Shown: piece after piece, positions 1 to 11,106 of the stretch
How the letters are laid out: each line of letters begins with the position of its first letter
Numbering within the stretch: position 1 is the stretch's first letter
NCBI GenBank assembly: GCA_025331565.1
Contig: JAFREQ010000079.1
Coordinates: forward strand, 496,001 to 560,000
DNA: 64,000 bases
Direction: 5' to 3'
Source: Holacanthus passer
Lineage: Eukaryota; Chordata; Actinopteri; Pomacanthidae
The notes under the pieces: model-generated
The model's database searches: none
What the model saw: only the letters and a program-made list of their open reading frames with translations
Told to the model about the DNA's origin: nothing
Made by a program: the position numbers and the translations under genes

Positions 1-376
1 GAGTCCTACGTCACGATTCGTATTGACCAACACGCTGCTGCCTGAAGGCCCAGAGTCTGGTTACAGTCCAAAAAGAAAAATCCATGAACTCAGTCAGTAG
101 GTTACATCGAGAGACACTGAGGATATTTTACAAATTAGCTCAAGAAGACTCGGAGAAGGAATGTGGTCCACATCTGCCAGAACTGATGAATTTCAGACTC
201 AAAGTCACAACATGAGATAAAAGTGAAGGAATCAGTGGATCTTATCTGTGACCTGGCTTGTACAGTCTGAGCAGGGGAATGTGGGTGTGACTGCAGAGGT
301 TGGGATGTGGGAGATGGGAAGTGGGAGGCGGGAGGTTTTACGGGCAGGGCCGGATCGAAGGTGCTGCAGCTCATAG

Positions 377-386
377 CCTTATAAGG
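377..386. promoter_or_regulatory. Perfect CArG box (SRF site) in actn1 intron 1
   Basis: The palindrome CCTTATAAGG fits the serum response factor consensus CC(A/T)6GG exactly. It lies about 2.4 kb downstream of actn1 exon 1, inside intron 1. Cytoskeletal actin-binding genes are well-known SRF/MRTF targets, so an intronic enhancer role is plausible. This is inferred from sequence and position only. Confidence 0.45.
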
Positions 387-1716
387 ACAAACCTGGACAA
401 ATTAGCTGCAGCAGTTTAACACCTGAACTCCACCTTCCAGCTATGAAAACGACAGATAAAGTGTTAGACTGAAAAAGAGATGAGGTTTTGTTTGTTGGCT
501 CAAACACACTGATACATGAAGTCCTGTGTTGTTGAAGTGAAACTATGTAGGAGCTGCAGCTTTAAGTAACATCTGGTGCAGTGTACCTGAGACACCTGGG
601 TCTGCAAAGACATTAAGATTCCAAGATAAGAGGATCCCAGCGCCCTCATACTCAGGGGTCAGGTTAAGACTTGCATTGGACGCCAAATATTTTAGGCACT
701 CTCTGACATGCCGGGTTCCTGTGCGTCAAAGTGACTTGCAGCAACAGAGCCAAAGAAAAAGTTCTCACCTGTGCAACATTTATTTCTTCACTGCTTTTTT
801 TCTAGTCTAGTTTAACAGACTCCAACACCCACACTTCACGTCTCTGGGACAGAAGCAGGATTATTGAGGTGGTAAAATATTTGCTGTCCAACTATCACAT
901 CTCGACAAACAAATGCTCTTCAGGCTTTAGAGAAGTAAAACAACACACGAGGAAGCACAGTGAAGTATTTTTATATGCACACGATTGTTGACTTCTGCCT
1001 GTAATCTAGTAAAAACATGCAAATGACCAACTGGTACTAATTTTCCTTTATGAGTTTTGGCGTCTTTATTCTGTGTCTCACTTTTTGATGCTTGATTTAA
1101 ACACAAAACAAAATTTTAAATATCTCAATCATGACACTATTTTTCTCAAAGGGAAATAAAGTCTTCTAGATTATCTCTTAATCAGCAGCAAAGATGGTTT
1201 CTAAAGTCTGGAGAGAGTTTGGGTGGTGTGTGTTTGTGTGGCCAAACATATGGATGAATATATGTGTGAGTCAGTAAACGACAGCAGGGGACAGAGGTGC
1301 ATCTTCAGCTGCTGTCATCCCGCTCAGCCTGTAATTGTGTGCAGTCAGATCCCAACATAACCACTTATTATCACCGCTCTCTGCGGAGAGGAGCAGATGA
1401 ATAAAACATTCCCGAGCTCTGCAGGATGAGTCGATCAATGAGGGTCATCAGAGGAAACTATTTCACCACGATGGACTCTTTCAGGTCTGTGATCCAGTCT
1501 GGAAGGGGAGGTGTCTGACTCAGGCCTGAGCAAACGTTCTCTTTATCGCATGAAAAAGTTTTCCTACTAAAAAGCCACTCAGCTCCAGATGATGACTGAG
1601 GACTGTCTGCTGGTCACACCTGACATCAGCCCTGCATACCTTCCCTTTATTTCCTCCAACTCGCTCTGGACCGGTAGCAGCCTGTTGATGACATAATCCA
1701 GGAAACCAGAAGCCTC

Positions 1717-1718
<2 letters not shown>

Positions 1719-1755
<37 letters not shown>

Positions 1756-1762
1756 AAGAAAG
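1719..1762. repeat. (AG)n / (AAAG)n microsatellite
   Basis: Sixteen AG units run directly into three AAAG units, within actn1 intron 1. Confidence 0.95.
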
Positions 1763-2230
1763 TTGGGGGGAAAAAGTTTTCCAGCAGCAGCGAGAGGGGC
1801 CGATTATTACCATTTTTGGGCACGCTTGCCTCCATGCAGGCCCAGCCCAAACCACAGCGCTTACTCAGATTCCACAGAGCTTTTCTTCCCCGTTTTTCAA
1901 AGCAGAGAAAAAGCAACACCCCTTCTCGAAACAGACCATTCATACCGTGTGTGGAAAAGAAGGAGCAGCAGCTGTTAGACGCGTGGAGCCTTTTATTATA
2001 AAGGTGCGCACGCCGGGTTCTGGATGTTCATCCAAAGGGAAGGAAAAGTAAAGCAGTGATCACTTCAGACACTTAAAGATGAATAAATGAACTTCTAGAC
2101 TGTGGCTATAATGTGCGAAATAACTTTTTAAATCAACAACAATCAGTTTATTGGCGCACAAGTCTGGTGCGCGCTGTTGGAACCGTGCGTAAAGGTGCGT
2201 AAAAGAGGCGAATGTGTTATGGTGGGTTTG

Positions 2231-2256
2231 CCCCCTCTCTCTCTCCCCCTCTCCCC

Positions 2257-2295
<39 letters not shown>
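2231..2295. repeat. Pyrimidine tract plus (CA)n microsatellite
   Basis: A CT/CCCCCT tract passes into about 13 CA units in actn1 intron 1. On the minus (sense) strand it reads as (TG)n followed by (GA)n. Confidence 0.9.
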
Positions 2296-2297
<2 letters not shown>

Positions 2298-2827
2298 CAT
2301 CCGCAGTTGGTTGTTAAGCATGGCCTAATCCACGTCGCATCATAAGCCAGATGACAGGAGGGGCCAGTCACACACCATATGCAGCCGGGCGCATGGCTGA
2401 CATCTGTTGCATTGGAAAGGTGGGCGCCTTGTCCGGGGTTTTAATTGTTTTTCTCCCCCTCTTACACCCCCCCCACCTCCCCCTCCTACTCTTCTCCTCC
2501 TGCTGCACAGATAATGGGTGGGCCTCCTGCCTTTAATTGCAGGATATTTCATAACGCTTTGCAGGATGTGTGCGAGCTTGATCTGGAGGTTGGGAGGGAA
2601 AAGTTTGGGAGCAAAAGCAGGTTTCGTGATAAAAGTAGGTGAAAAGGACACACAGGTGATGATCAGGTAACGAGCCTTAGAATCAAACAGCTGCCAGAGG
2701 GGGGTTCCTCAACCAAAAGCATGCGACCAAATTAATGATGATGATAATAATCAGATTTATTATGATGATCATCACACAGCAACACTTCCGCACCTTTCCA
2801 CCGGAGGCAGGAGGAAGTCACACTCAC

Positions 2828-2926
2828 CTTTCTCTGCTGCTTCTCCCATGCAGGATCCAGGAGCAGATCCCGGTCCCAGTCATCCTCTTGGTGCATATAA
2901 TCATCTTCTCCATCATACTGGTCCAT
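2828..2926 (-). CDS. actn1: actn1 first coding exon (alpha-actinin-1 N-terminus)
   Basis: This exon encodes the first 33 residues of alpha-actinin, a spectrin-family protein that cross-links actin filaments at focal adhesions, stress fibres and cell junctions. What is seen: an ATG at 2926, an acidic leader with MHQEDDWDRD, then the near-invariant LLLDPAWEKQQRK. The frame ends in AAG directly before a GTGAGT donor, at the position where vertebrate ACTN genes leave exon 1. The actin-binding calponin-homology domains begin in exon 2, off the left edge. The leader resembles both ACTN1 and ACTN4 (QEDDWDRD is also ACTN4-like). I chose actn1 because dcaf5 follows on the same strand, as in human. An in-frame reading continues upstream to 3025, but the residues before this ATG look unlike actinin, so I took 2926 as the start. 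Confidence 0.87.
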
Positions 2927-3400
2927 ATTACGCGCGTACGTGTGAGGCTGTGTGTGGATATAGACGCTCTCTGAACGGGTCCTGGCCGCTGTGTGAGCTC
3001 GCGCTTCCCTCCGCCACGAATTCAATACGGTGCGTGTATGAAATTAACGGTCCACCCCCGGTTTCCCTGTCTGTCTCTCTCTCCCTGTCTCTCTCTCTCT
3101 TTCCCCTCCAACCCTGCCTCGTTTCTCTCTCTATCGGCTCCGGTCGTGGCCCTGCAGGATCATGCAGGAGGACGCAGATCTGCAGTCGAGGAGCGACACA
3201 CGCAAAAACTTTGCTTCAGACAAATTGAATCGATGACCGACCCGCGAGTCTGATTGGTCGCCTCGGGCAGAGCAGGGCCCGCCCCCTCCGAGCGGATTGG
3301 CCCGCTCGGTTGTCAGTGCGCAGGCTTTATATCCAAGCTTGACTGCAGAGGTTGAGCCAAACATCTGATACTTGAGGTTGTAATCAGAGTACAGCCAGGG
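2927..3400 (-). promoter_or_regulatory. actn1: actn1 5' UTR and proximal promoter region
   Basis: This stretch lies directly upstream of the actn1 start. Seen on the minus strand: two CCAAT boxes (plus-strand attgg at 3253-3257 and 3296-3300), a GC box between them (plus-strand ccgccccc at 3279-3286), and a CT-rich tract at about 3060-3130. Inference: transcription starts somewhere in 3000-3230 and the boxes are proximal promoter elements. A TATA-like ATATAAA (minus) at 3325-3331 lies upstream of the CCAAT boxes, in the wrong order for a canonical promoter, so I give it little weight. Confidence 0.5.
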
Positions 3401-3500
3401 TAACGCGTTACTTCACACTTCACACTTAAGCTCTAAAACTTTTCATTAACATGAATAATATTGGGAGGATTTTTAACAGAGTCCATTGTTAGATCCTTAG

Positions 3501-3742
3501 TAGTGGAATGTAACTAAGTACATTTACTGAAGTACTGTGCTTGTATAATTTTGAGGTACTTGAGTACTTTCATTTTGTGTTATTCTATAATATTCCACTA
3601 CACATTTGCAAAGTAACTATTAACTACAGCTGTAAATCAAATCTTGTGGAATAAAACACAATCGACAAAAGTTCCCTCCCAATTATATGTATTAAAGTAT
3701 AGTAGCTATTTGAGTAAATATACTTCATTATTCCAACACTAT
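3501..3742 (+). mobile_element. Short hAT-like MITE copy, degenerate
   Basis: The left end tagtggaatgtaactaagta and the right end (reverse complement TAGTGTTGGAAT...) are imperfect inverted repeats. The inside carries the family's hallmarks: catttactgaagtactgtgc, ttgaggtacttgagtacttt and ccactacacattt. The same family appears at 3828, 23478, 24003, 27292 and 54338. Boundaries are approximate. Confidence 0.65.
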
Positions 3743-3827
3743 ATTTGCTGAACAAATACAGGACTTTTGTTTGTAACTGAGTAAAATTTCATTGTCGTAT
3801 TTTCAGGAGTCATCCTGTGGATATACA

Positions 3828-4535
3828 CAATGTTGGAAGTACATTTACTCAAGTACTGTCCTAATTCTGGGTATTTGTACTATACTTGGGTATTTCCATT
3901 TTATGCAACTTTATACTTCTACTCCACTACATCTCAGAGGGAAAAATTGTACTTTTTACTCCACTACATTTGTGTGACAGCTTTAGTTACTAGTTACTTT
4001 TTTAGATTACGATTTTTCATTCCCTTGCTGTCCAGTGAAAGCCATTTATCTCATTTATTGGTGATTTTTAATCTGATTGTTTAAGATAAACCAGAAGATT
4101 AGATGTTCCTGTACGAGTTGAGAAAATTCTCCAACTTCTCAAGCTAAATAAACTATTAAAAAGCTTTGGATGAAGCTGAATACAGGCCTCATAAAGAAGA
4201 AATAGAAATATGACAACCATATGATGATCTGACTGAATATGATGCCTCACTATGGATTAAACTACCCAACAGTATATAAGTAGTTAAAATGATGACAATG
4301 ATGAAACTACAGCAATAAAATACAGCATATACATTAATGCACAAGTGATGTTATAGATCCAAAAAACATAGTCTATAATAGTAAAACAGAGACTTTTACT
4401 TTTCATACTATAAGTAAACTTTGCTGATAATACTTTCACTTAAGCATGAGTTTGAATGCTTTTACTTGTAGTGGAGTATTTTCACAGTGGTATTAGTACC
4501 TTCATTTAAGTAAAGGATCTAACTTACACTATCAT
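3828..4535 (+). mobile_element. Long copy of the same hAT-like MITE family
   Basis: It opens with a ttggaagtacatttactcaa end and the characteristic 'ttctactccactacat' segments at about 3915-3970. It closes at about 4440-4535 with segments resembling the family's other end (tttacttgtagtggagtatt; ttaagtaaaggatct). The roughly 400-bp AT-rich centre is absent from the short copies. The open frames on it are not genes. Confidence 0.65.
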
Positions 4536-5390
4536 TCAGTCATTCAGAAAAGCAAAGAAGAAGAAGGTGAGTCAGGACGCAGCTCCTGTAAACACATGAA
4601 GTGAAGGCAGGTCTGTCTGCCATGTAAGGTAAACCGACTCCCTCTCCTCTCCCTGTCACACACATTCACACACAGAGGAGGAAAGATGCCGACACGGGAT
4701 CTCCGACAGTCCGGAGAAAGTCTTCCATATATGGACAAACTTCCAAGGGTGAGTGTTTGGGAAAGTGATGTCAGGGACCGGGATCAGGCTGCCAGCTCAG
4801 CGCCTGGTCCTGGTCCCCGGTGAAAGGAAGCAGCCTGCAGCTCCTGTGCAGAGCAGCAATAAACACCTCTGTTCAGATAATAAGCACAAGATATAAGTCT
4901 CTGAGGGGAGACCGCTTCAGTGAAGTCAAACAGGCAGGAGCTGCTAATTAACATCAGTGTTTGATGGAAGTCAATGATTGAACAAAACCTAAAGTATCTG
5001 ACTGCTTGTTAGTAATGGAGCCTGAGGTAATTAGACACTTTTCCATTAGCTAGTTAACAAACATTCATCTGAAAAACAAAGTCATTCATTCAGTTTAAAT
5101 TTAAATTATACTATTAAGAAAACTACAATGCACCTTATGTGCGCAAGTTAATAACTACATTTCATCATCCATGGGTTCAAATAATGAATTGTTTTAATTA
5201 GTTTAAAGCTGATATAATGGCCACTCTAATAACCATCTCAGTTCAGTGTGTTAGGATGTTAAAACAGTCATTAGTTTTACAGGAATTTGGCCATAAACAT
5301 AAATATTAACTGTATTTTTTTTGAGCTGATGATGCCAAAGTTAAAGGCCTCATGTGAGTTCCAAAACTTTCTGGAAGCACAATCGTAAAT

Positions 5391-5680
5391 TTCTGGCATA
5401 CCTCTTTAAGATATCATCAAATTCATTATGGCTCATCCTGAGGGGAACGTGAATATCACATTTCATGGCAATCTGTCCACTAGTTGTCAAGACATTTCTC
5501 TAAAAACCACACATATCGGCCTGTTAGTGGCACCAGATGAAAAGTCAGGGGATCGTTGGAGTCAACTGGCTTCATCCTCTGGGGGCCATGAAAGTCTGAA
5601 CCAAAATTTCATGGTGATTAATCGAACAGTTGTTGGGATATTTCAGTGGTGGAACAGCTGCCAGTCCTGGAGCCATGCCG
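5391..5680 (+). repeat. Teleost interspersed repeat fragment
   Basis: Phrases such as attatggctcatcctgaggg, catttcatggcaatctgtcc and caccagatgaaaagtcaggg belong to a repeat I know from many fish genomes. Related pieces sit at 19378-19563 and 60545-60780. A 153-codon open frame running 5428-5889 is largely made of this repeat and is rejected as a gene. Confidence 0.6.
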
Positions 5681-8600
5681 CTACTGTGGCTACAAGGCTT
5701 TTAATTGTAAGCTTGCTAATGAGTTTTTTTTTTCATTTGTCTCTTTCATTATGTCCATTATGTCATTCAAACACACAACCACACTTAAAAATTAAAAGGT
5801 CCAAGCCACAGAGCAGCAACAGGCGCTCTAATTGGCCGGCTGACAAAAAGAGGCTCTTCCTCTCAACACTGCAAATGATGGCTTATTAAACGCATCAATA
5901 AACCCATTATAACTAATCACTGAAATGTGTATAATTATTCTGGTGGCACACTTCCGACTGCACAGTTCGCTTTGGGCAGACTGGAGGAATTTCACCCGAT
6001 CCAGCTACTTGACGTCAACATCATACTATTCAGCAGAATCCCAGAATATCTGGTGAAGAGTCAGCGGTGCAGAGGAGCTCCGGCCGCCTTCCTGAGGCTC
6101 ACGGGTCATGTGAAGAGCTGGTGCATTTGGCTGTCTGGTCTCTGGCAACTTCCCAAGGTATTCCAGTCATGTTGGGAGGGGAATTCTGAAATAGCTGAAG
6201 TTGCTGTTAAAGCTGAACCATGTATGGGAGACGGCAGAGCAACCACCGTAATCCCGTCGAGTTGTACATGTGTTTGGGTTTGTGGTCGAACAACTTGAGC
6301 CAAAACACCATCTGGGACCAACGGGGACAAACTGTAGGTGAAGAATGTTAATCTAAAAGCAGAGTCCAGCTCTCGGGTGGAGGCTGGATTCGACTGGAAG
6401 CTCAGGGGTCAAATACAGGATCTGACTTAAAGCCCCTGAAAACTTGCACATTAAAAGTTTACAGTTGTATAAAACCTTTTGTGGCTCCAGAGGGAGTTGT
6501 TAATCTGATAAACCGCCTCAAATGATGTCACTTGAGTCAGCATCAGTCGGGATTTACTACAAGTTTGAAAAACATAGAAGGTTTGTTTGAGGCTCGCAGC
6601 TCAAGTGTCAGCTGCATTGTGGGTAATGTAGGCACAGGTTGAGGCCATGATGTGTGGAATAAAAAATATAATATCCTCATTTTTTTACTGTCCATTCTGA
6701 GTCAGTGTTATAGGAGTGCAGAGCTTAGTGTAGTATTTCTCTTTGAAGTATTTCTGTGCAACATAAAACATTCACAACTAAATATGCATATATTAAAGTT
6801 AAAGTTTGAAGTTGAAGAGTTCAAAAGCTAAAAATAAATCTGTTTCATCTGGACTGTTTGGTTGTGACTTGATCAGCTTTGATTGTCAACATAAGCAAAC
6901 AACCTGTCAGATTTCCATTGCTAATATAAAAATAAATATTGCTAAACCCTGACTGCTGCATGGAAAACTGTGTCATCACCTTTATCACACTGAGCCCTGC
7001 CCACGACAAACCAATGACACAAGGAGGGACAAAGAGACAAATAGAGAAATCTTTCATGGGAAATAAACAAACTCAAAGTGTTGCAGAAAATCATGCGTTC
7101 ATGTAAGGACCACAACACTAAAAGAGGAACTGAAAAGGAATCTGAAAAGTCAGGGTGTCCCCTCCCAAACCGATACAGTGCATTTGACCGAACCCATGCT
7201 TGCTCCAGTGGAAGTCCTCAAAGGCTGTGGTTGTACTGGGCTCCTCCCAGCTGTGACCTATGAAGGAGGGTGTTGCTGCCAAAGAGCACACACAACCAGT
7301 GAACCTTCCTGAATAAATAGAGATAAAAAAGCCATTGTAAGTTCTCTAAAGGCTTCAGTTCTCTTCAAATGTGAACAGCCAAACATATGTGAGCATTGTG
7401 TTTAGCAAAAGTTAAATATATTTTGATTGATGTTCCTGCTGTGAAAACTGTATTGCAAGCTGTTCACATCTGGATCTGTGGCCTGTAATTAATCATTAAG
7501 CCTGATGCAGCCCAGCAGGCACCTCCAGTCACAATGTAAACAACCTCAAAGTATACACTGTCCCTATTTGAATACTTGTCCCAGGGGAAGCATGGGGGTT
7601 AAATGAAGGGTGTCTACTTCCTGCAGATAAGTGACGGCCACCCTGAGAAGGTCTCAGAAGCAGAGGAAATTATTTTGACAGGAGAGCAGTACAAACAACA
7701 CGATAACCCTCAACTACATGTCTGCCTGGCCTCAGATTACCACTCCACCGCCGGCTCGCGAGGCCGCGATGCCATGTGGCCTGTTTTCATTTGTAATCTC
7801 TCTGCTGGTATGCCCTCTGGTCGTCTGCTTTGTCTGGCAGAAGAGAGCCATCGTTCAGGCTGTAGACAGGAGATGACTGGCATCACCTCGGAAAGCGATG
7901 ACATCATGTGTGTCGTGGACAATCATTACATAGTTGGGGAATCTAAGTGGGTGTGGTGAAATTATCTGCTGAACAGACACTCGTTCATTTATGGTTACTC
8001 TACTCATGGCGAGTCAATATCCTGTCTGTTTTAAAAATTGTGATTTTTTTGTCTTTTGTACTTTTATTTTGAAAATTTACTTTCTTGAGAAACTGTGAAA
8101 TTTAGTGACCAAATCCCAAAAATGGCCATCAGGGTCATAGCTGACATTAAGAACACAGAGGTCATGTTTTTTTTTCCTGGGAATAAATAGTTGCACAGAT
8201 TCAATATATATATATATAAAGCAGCTATATGTTTTTATGATAACAAAATCAGATGACAGTGTGATGAGCTCAGGTTTTATCTGTCTGACCTGCAACTTTA
8301 CTGTTTTGGTTCAATCTGATCTCTTCAGAAACAATTTACACTTTATCCAACAGAATTTTGTATCTAGCTGTGAACAGGTTGCAAAACACTACATAGGTGT
8401 TTTTATTTATGTTATAGCTCTACTCAGATGAAAAGGATCCATTTAGAAGTTGTTCCAGAGCTTTCAATCATATCACAACATCAACCTCAACCTCAGCAGA
8501 TGGAGCTGTCATGGAATTGTAATTTTTCTTGTGATGATAATGTTTCATCATCCTCTGAACTTTCGATCTCAGATCATGTGATATGATTAAAAGCTCTGGA

Positions 8601-9525
8601 CCTTGCGGCGAGCTTGTTTTGCCAACTGCTTTAAATAGATTTTTTTTCAGAGTGGGCCAAGACCTTGGTACTAAAATGTTTTCTTTTTAGAATTTAGCCA
8701 CACAAAAAAGCAGGTTTTTGATGGACATGAACTCTTTGTGATACATGAATTGCTGTTCTAATTCTCAGGGATGTGTATCTTTTATTCAGAGCGGCAGTCT
8801 GCTAATAACTGATTTAACTATTCTCTAAATATTTCACTCTGGTCAACATTGGCTGCTCAGGGTCACGGCCGGCTGAAAAGAGATTCTTTCATAGGAAGGT
8901 AGAGACTGTGTAGCAGCTGGTAGTTGAGGACCCAAATCTACACTTCAATAACTTCTTTTCCACTCATTTCAGACAGACGTGTGTCACATCAAGTAAATAT
9001 TTCACCAATCAAACTCTACTGTGAATAAGTGAGGCCTCAGGAAGAAGTGGCATTGTCACTGGAGAACAAATTATTCTTTAATTGCAGGAAAACAAAAGCG
9101 AGCGCTGGCTTGTAATGATACCCAGTGGCCGGATAATGAGACAAAAAACAATTGGTAGAGACACTGAAAGCGTCATTTCAATGCACAGCTTAAACAAATG
9201 GTGCTCCTTTAGATTTCTATGGAGACACAGTCAATCCTTCAGACGCCCCTGAAGCAGCCGTGAATCACTTTAAAAGGAAAAAAAAGCCCAATCAGATTTA
9301 CGCTCAGTGTGAAACGGTAGAAATTAAAATGCTGCAAAGCTTTTGTCCTCCATAAGACCTTTTTTTTTTTTGTTATGGTTGGAGGAGCTCCAAATCCTGG
9401 GTGGAGCTTTCTGCAACAACCAGAGCATGAGAAAGAAACACTGATGCTGCATGAAAATAAATGCGTTTCACTTAAAATACCATTGTTATCAACAATATTT
9501 AGCTTATGTTTTACATTTTACATTT

Positions 9526-9531
9526 TTTAAT
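9526..9531 (-). terminator. dcaf5: Candidate dcaf5 polyadenylation signal (ATTAAA)
   Basis: This is an ATTAAA hexamer on the minus strand, about 250 nt below the dcaf5 stop. A canonical AATAAA lies further down at 8781-8786. Which is used cannot be told from sequence; transcript ends would decide. Confidence 0.3.
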
Positions 9532-9780
9532 GTCATCTGTGGTTTGACCTAAAGAAAGATGACACTGTCCAATTTGTTTGTTCGGAAACAAAAATCAACC
9601 AAAATTTTTTTTTTTTTTTAGTTCCTTAACATCTCAGTAATCAGCGTGAGTCCATATGTGTCACATGACTACAAGACGCAAAATGAAAAAGCTGAGTTGT
9701 AAAAACCCATAGAAAAACCCACTTTTCTAAATTAAGTCTGTTAACAAATGATTTCTTTCCAGGATGAGAAAGAGATGTCA

Positions 9781-11106
9781 TTATGTTTTTATCTTCTTTT
9801 CCGAGGGTGAGGAGCCTGACTCGCCCTCCTCTGATCCCACGTGAGTCCGTTTCAGAGCGCTCTGTGCCAGGCCTTTTTCTCTCTGTGGCCGTATGTCTTC
9901 AGGAGTGACGCCAGTCTCTTCCTCCGACTCTGAGGAGACCAGGAGGTTCTCACTCACGAAGGATGCCACAGTCCGGTGCTGCCCATTCACCCCGGGGCTA
10001 CGTCGGCTCTGGGAGTTAGTGTCGAAAGCCCCCGAGCTGCTACAGGCCTCTGCGCTATCAGAGCTGTCTAAAGCCAGCTCTGTAGCAGGTCTATCTCCAG
10101 TCCTGTGTCCAACCAGTGAGTGCGGAGACGCAGCTGGATGTCTTTCCAGCTCAGTCCTGTCACTCCCTTCCTCATTCTCCTGGCTCTCGGGGGACATTAC
10201 TGGGCTCAGACACACAAAGTCAGAAGGGCTCAGACATTTTTCCTCATCTCTGGCGCCGCCGGTGCAGGGCTTGATTTCGAGAGAGTTTTGTTCCTCGCCT
10301 GACGAGGAGGAAGACAGGTCATCGATTGATATCGACGGGTAACTGCAGGAGTCGATGGCTGAAAACAGAGCCTGTACAGACTCGGGTCGATCCCCAGCTC
10401 TGGAGACCACGTGCATGCGTCGTCGCCTCATGACGTTACGACGCCTCACTGCACTTCGCCGCTCCTCGTCGTCACTGCTGGAGCTGGAAGTGGATGTGGA
10501 GGAGCTGGAGGCTCCGGCAGGAAGCGAAGGAGAGGAGGTGGGGCTGGACAGCGTCGAGTTGTCCCTGGGGCTCGGAGAGCGAGGCCGCGGCATGGGGTCG
10601 AGCCAAAACTCACTTGAGTCTGAGTCCTCGTTCACCAGGAAGCCAGACTGATGGCGCTGATGCCCTCTTCGTCTCCTCGGCCGCCCCTCCGCCTCCGCTC
10701 CGGCTTGCTCTTCCCCTCCTGAGGCATCGGGTCCGGCCAGAGACGAGGAGGACGAGTTGTCAGAGTCACTGTGGTGACCGGCAGCCGACACAGTGGTGGG
10801 AGCTGTGGGTGTGGCTCGCGTGGTGCGACGTCCTCGGGCGTGGAGCTGCATGATGGCCTCCTCGCTCAGGTCACTGTCCGAGTCGGAGCTCCAGCCCTCG
10901 ATCTCTCGACGCACCAGAGAGTCGAAGAAAGCCATCATGCGTGGATCCTCCTGGATGGACTGGCTGACGTAGTCGTGGGACAGACCGCTGCCGCTGTTGA
11001 GCACCAGGCTGATGTACTCCTCATGGGTGTAGAGGCTGCGTGACTTGTCCTCCACACGGCCCTCCAGGTCACCCAGACTGTCGGGCTGCTGGTAGGGACT
11101 CCACAC
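9781..11106 (-). CDS. dcaf5: dcaf5 coding exon 9 (terminal, 441 codons)
   Basis: The exon opens VWSPYQQPDSLGDLEGRVED after a CTCAG acceptor. It continues with the conserved LYTHEEYISLVLNSGSGLSH and EIEGWSSDSDSDLSEE blocks. From there the tail is low-complexity: serine and acidic runs, arginine patches (RRRNVMRRRRMH), and FWLDPMPRPRSPSPRD. It ends ALKRTH...SPSEKKIKT and a TAA stop, like the human C-terminus. The basic patches are plausible nuclear localisation signals. The minus-strand frame is the real one; the plus-strand frames over it are shadows. Confidence 0.96.
   Translation of the reverse strand: MWSPYQQPDSLGDLEGRVEDKSRSLYTHEEYISLVLNSGSGLSHDYVSQSIQEDPRMMAFFDSLVRREIEGWSSDSDSDLSEEAIMQLHARGRRTTRATPTAPTTVSAAGHHSDSDNSSSSSLAGPDASGGEEQAGAEAEGRPRRRRGHQRHQSGFLVNEDSDSSEFWLDPMPRPRSPSPRDNSTLSSPTSSPSLPAGASSSSTSTSSSSSDDEERRSAVRRRNVMRRRRMHVVSRAGDRPESVQALFSAIDSCSYPSISIDDLSSSSSGEEQNSLEIKPCTGGARDEEKCLSPSDFVCLSPVMSPESQENEEGSDRTELERHPAASPHSLVGHRTGDRPATELALDSSDSAEACSSSGAFDTNSQSRRSPGVNGQHRTVASFVSENLLVSSESEEETGVTPEDIRPQREKGLAQSALKRTHVGSEEGESGSSPSEKKIKT

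Larger units (their letters stand above)
1..2827 (-). other. actn1: actn1 intron 1 (5' part)
   Basis: No second actn1 exon (TFTAWCNSHLRK-like) is recognisable here, so the stretch is read as intron 1 continuing off the left edge. It contains the CArG box at 377-386, two microsatellites, and a long A/T-rich middle part (about 780-1200) in which I see nothing coding. The short open frames on both strands look like chance. Confidence 0.7.
4536..9780. other. Intergenic region between actn1 and dcaf5, including dcaf5 3' UTR
   Basis: No exon is recognisable. Apart from the repeat at 5391-5680 it is mostly unique sequence, richer in GC around 7190-7330 and 7740-7920, where a 118-codon plus-strand open frame (7603-7959) resembles nothing I know. 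The part just below 9781 should be the dcaf5 3' UTR. A short AT run lies near 8205-8217. Confidence 0.6.

Noticed and set aside
1719..1762. Tandem repeats considered as a CRISPR-like array (also the other microsatellites)
   Set aside because: Pure short-unit microsatellites without spacers, in a vertebrate genome.
3325..3331. TATA-like sequence near actn1
   Set aside because: It lies upstream of both CCAAT boxes on the transcribed strand, the wrong order for a functional TATA box.
5428..5889. 153-codon plus-strand open frame
   Set aside because: Mostly made of an interspersed repeat also seen elsewhere in the window; no domain, no splice context.
7603..7959. 118-codon plus-strand open frame between actn1 and dcaf5
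   Set aside because: No family resemblance and no neighbouring exon-like frames. The interval is GC-richer, which lengthens chance frames.
9893..10853. Plus-strand open frames of 98-149 codons
   Set aside because: Antisense shadows of the serine-rich dcaf5 terminal exon.
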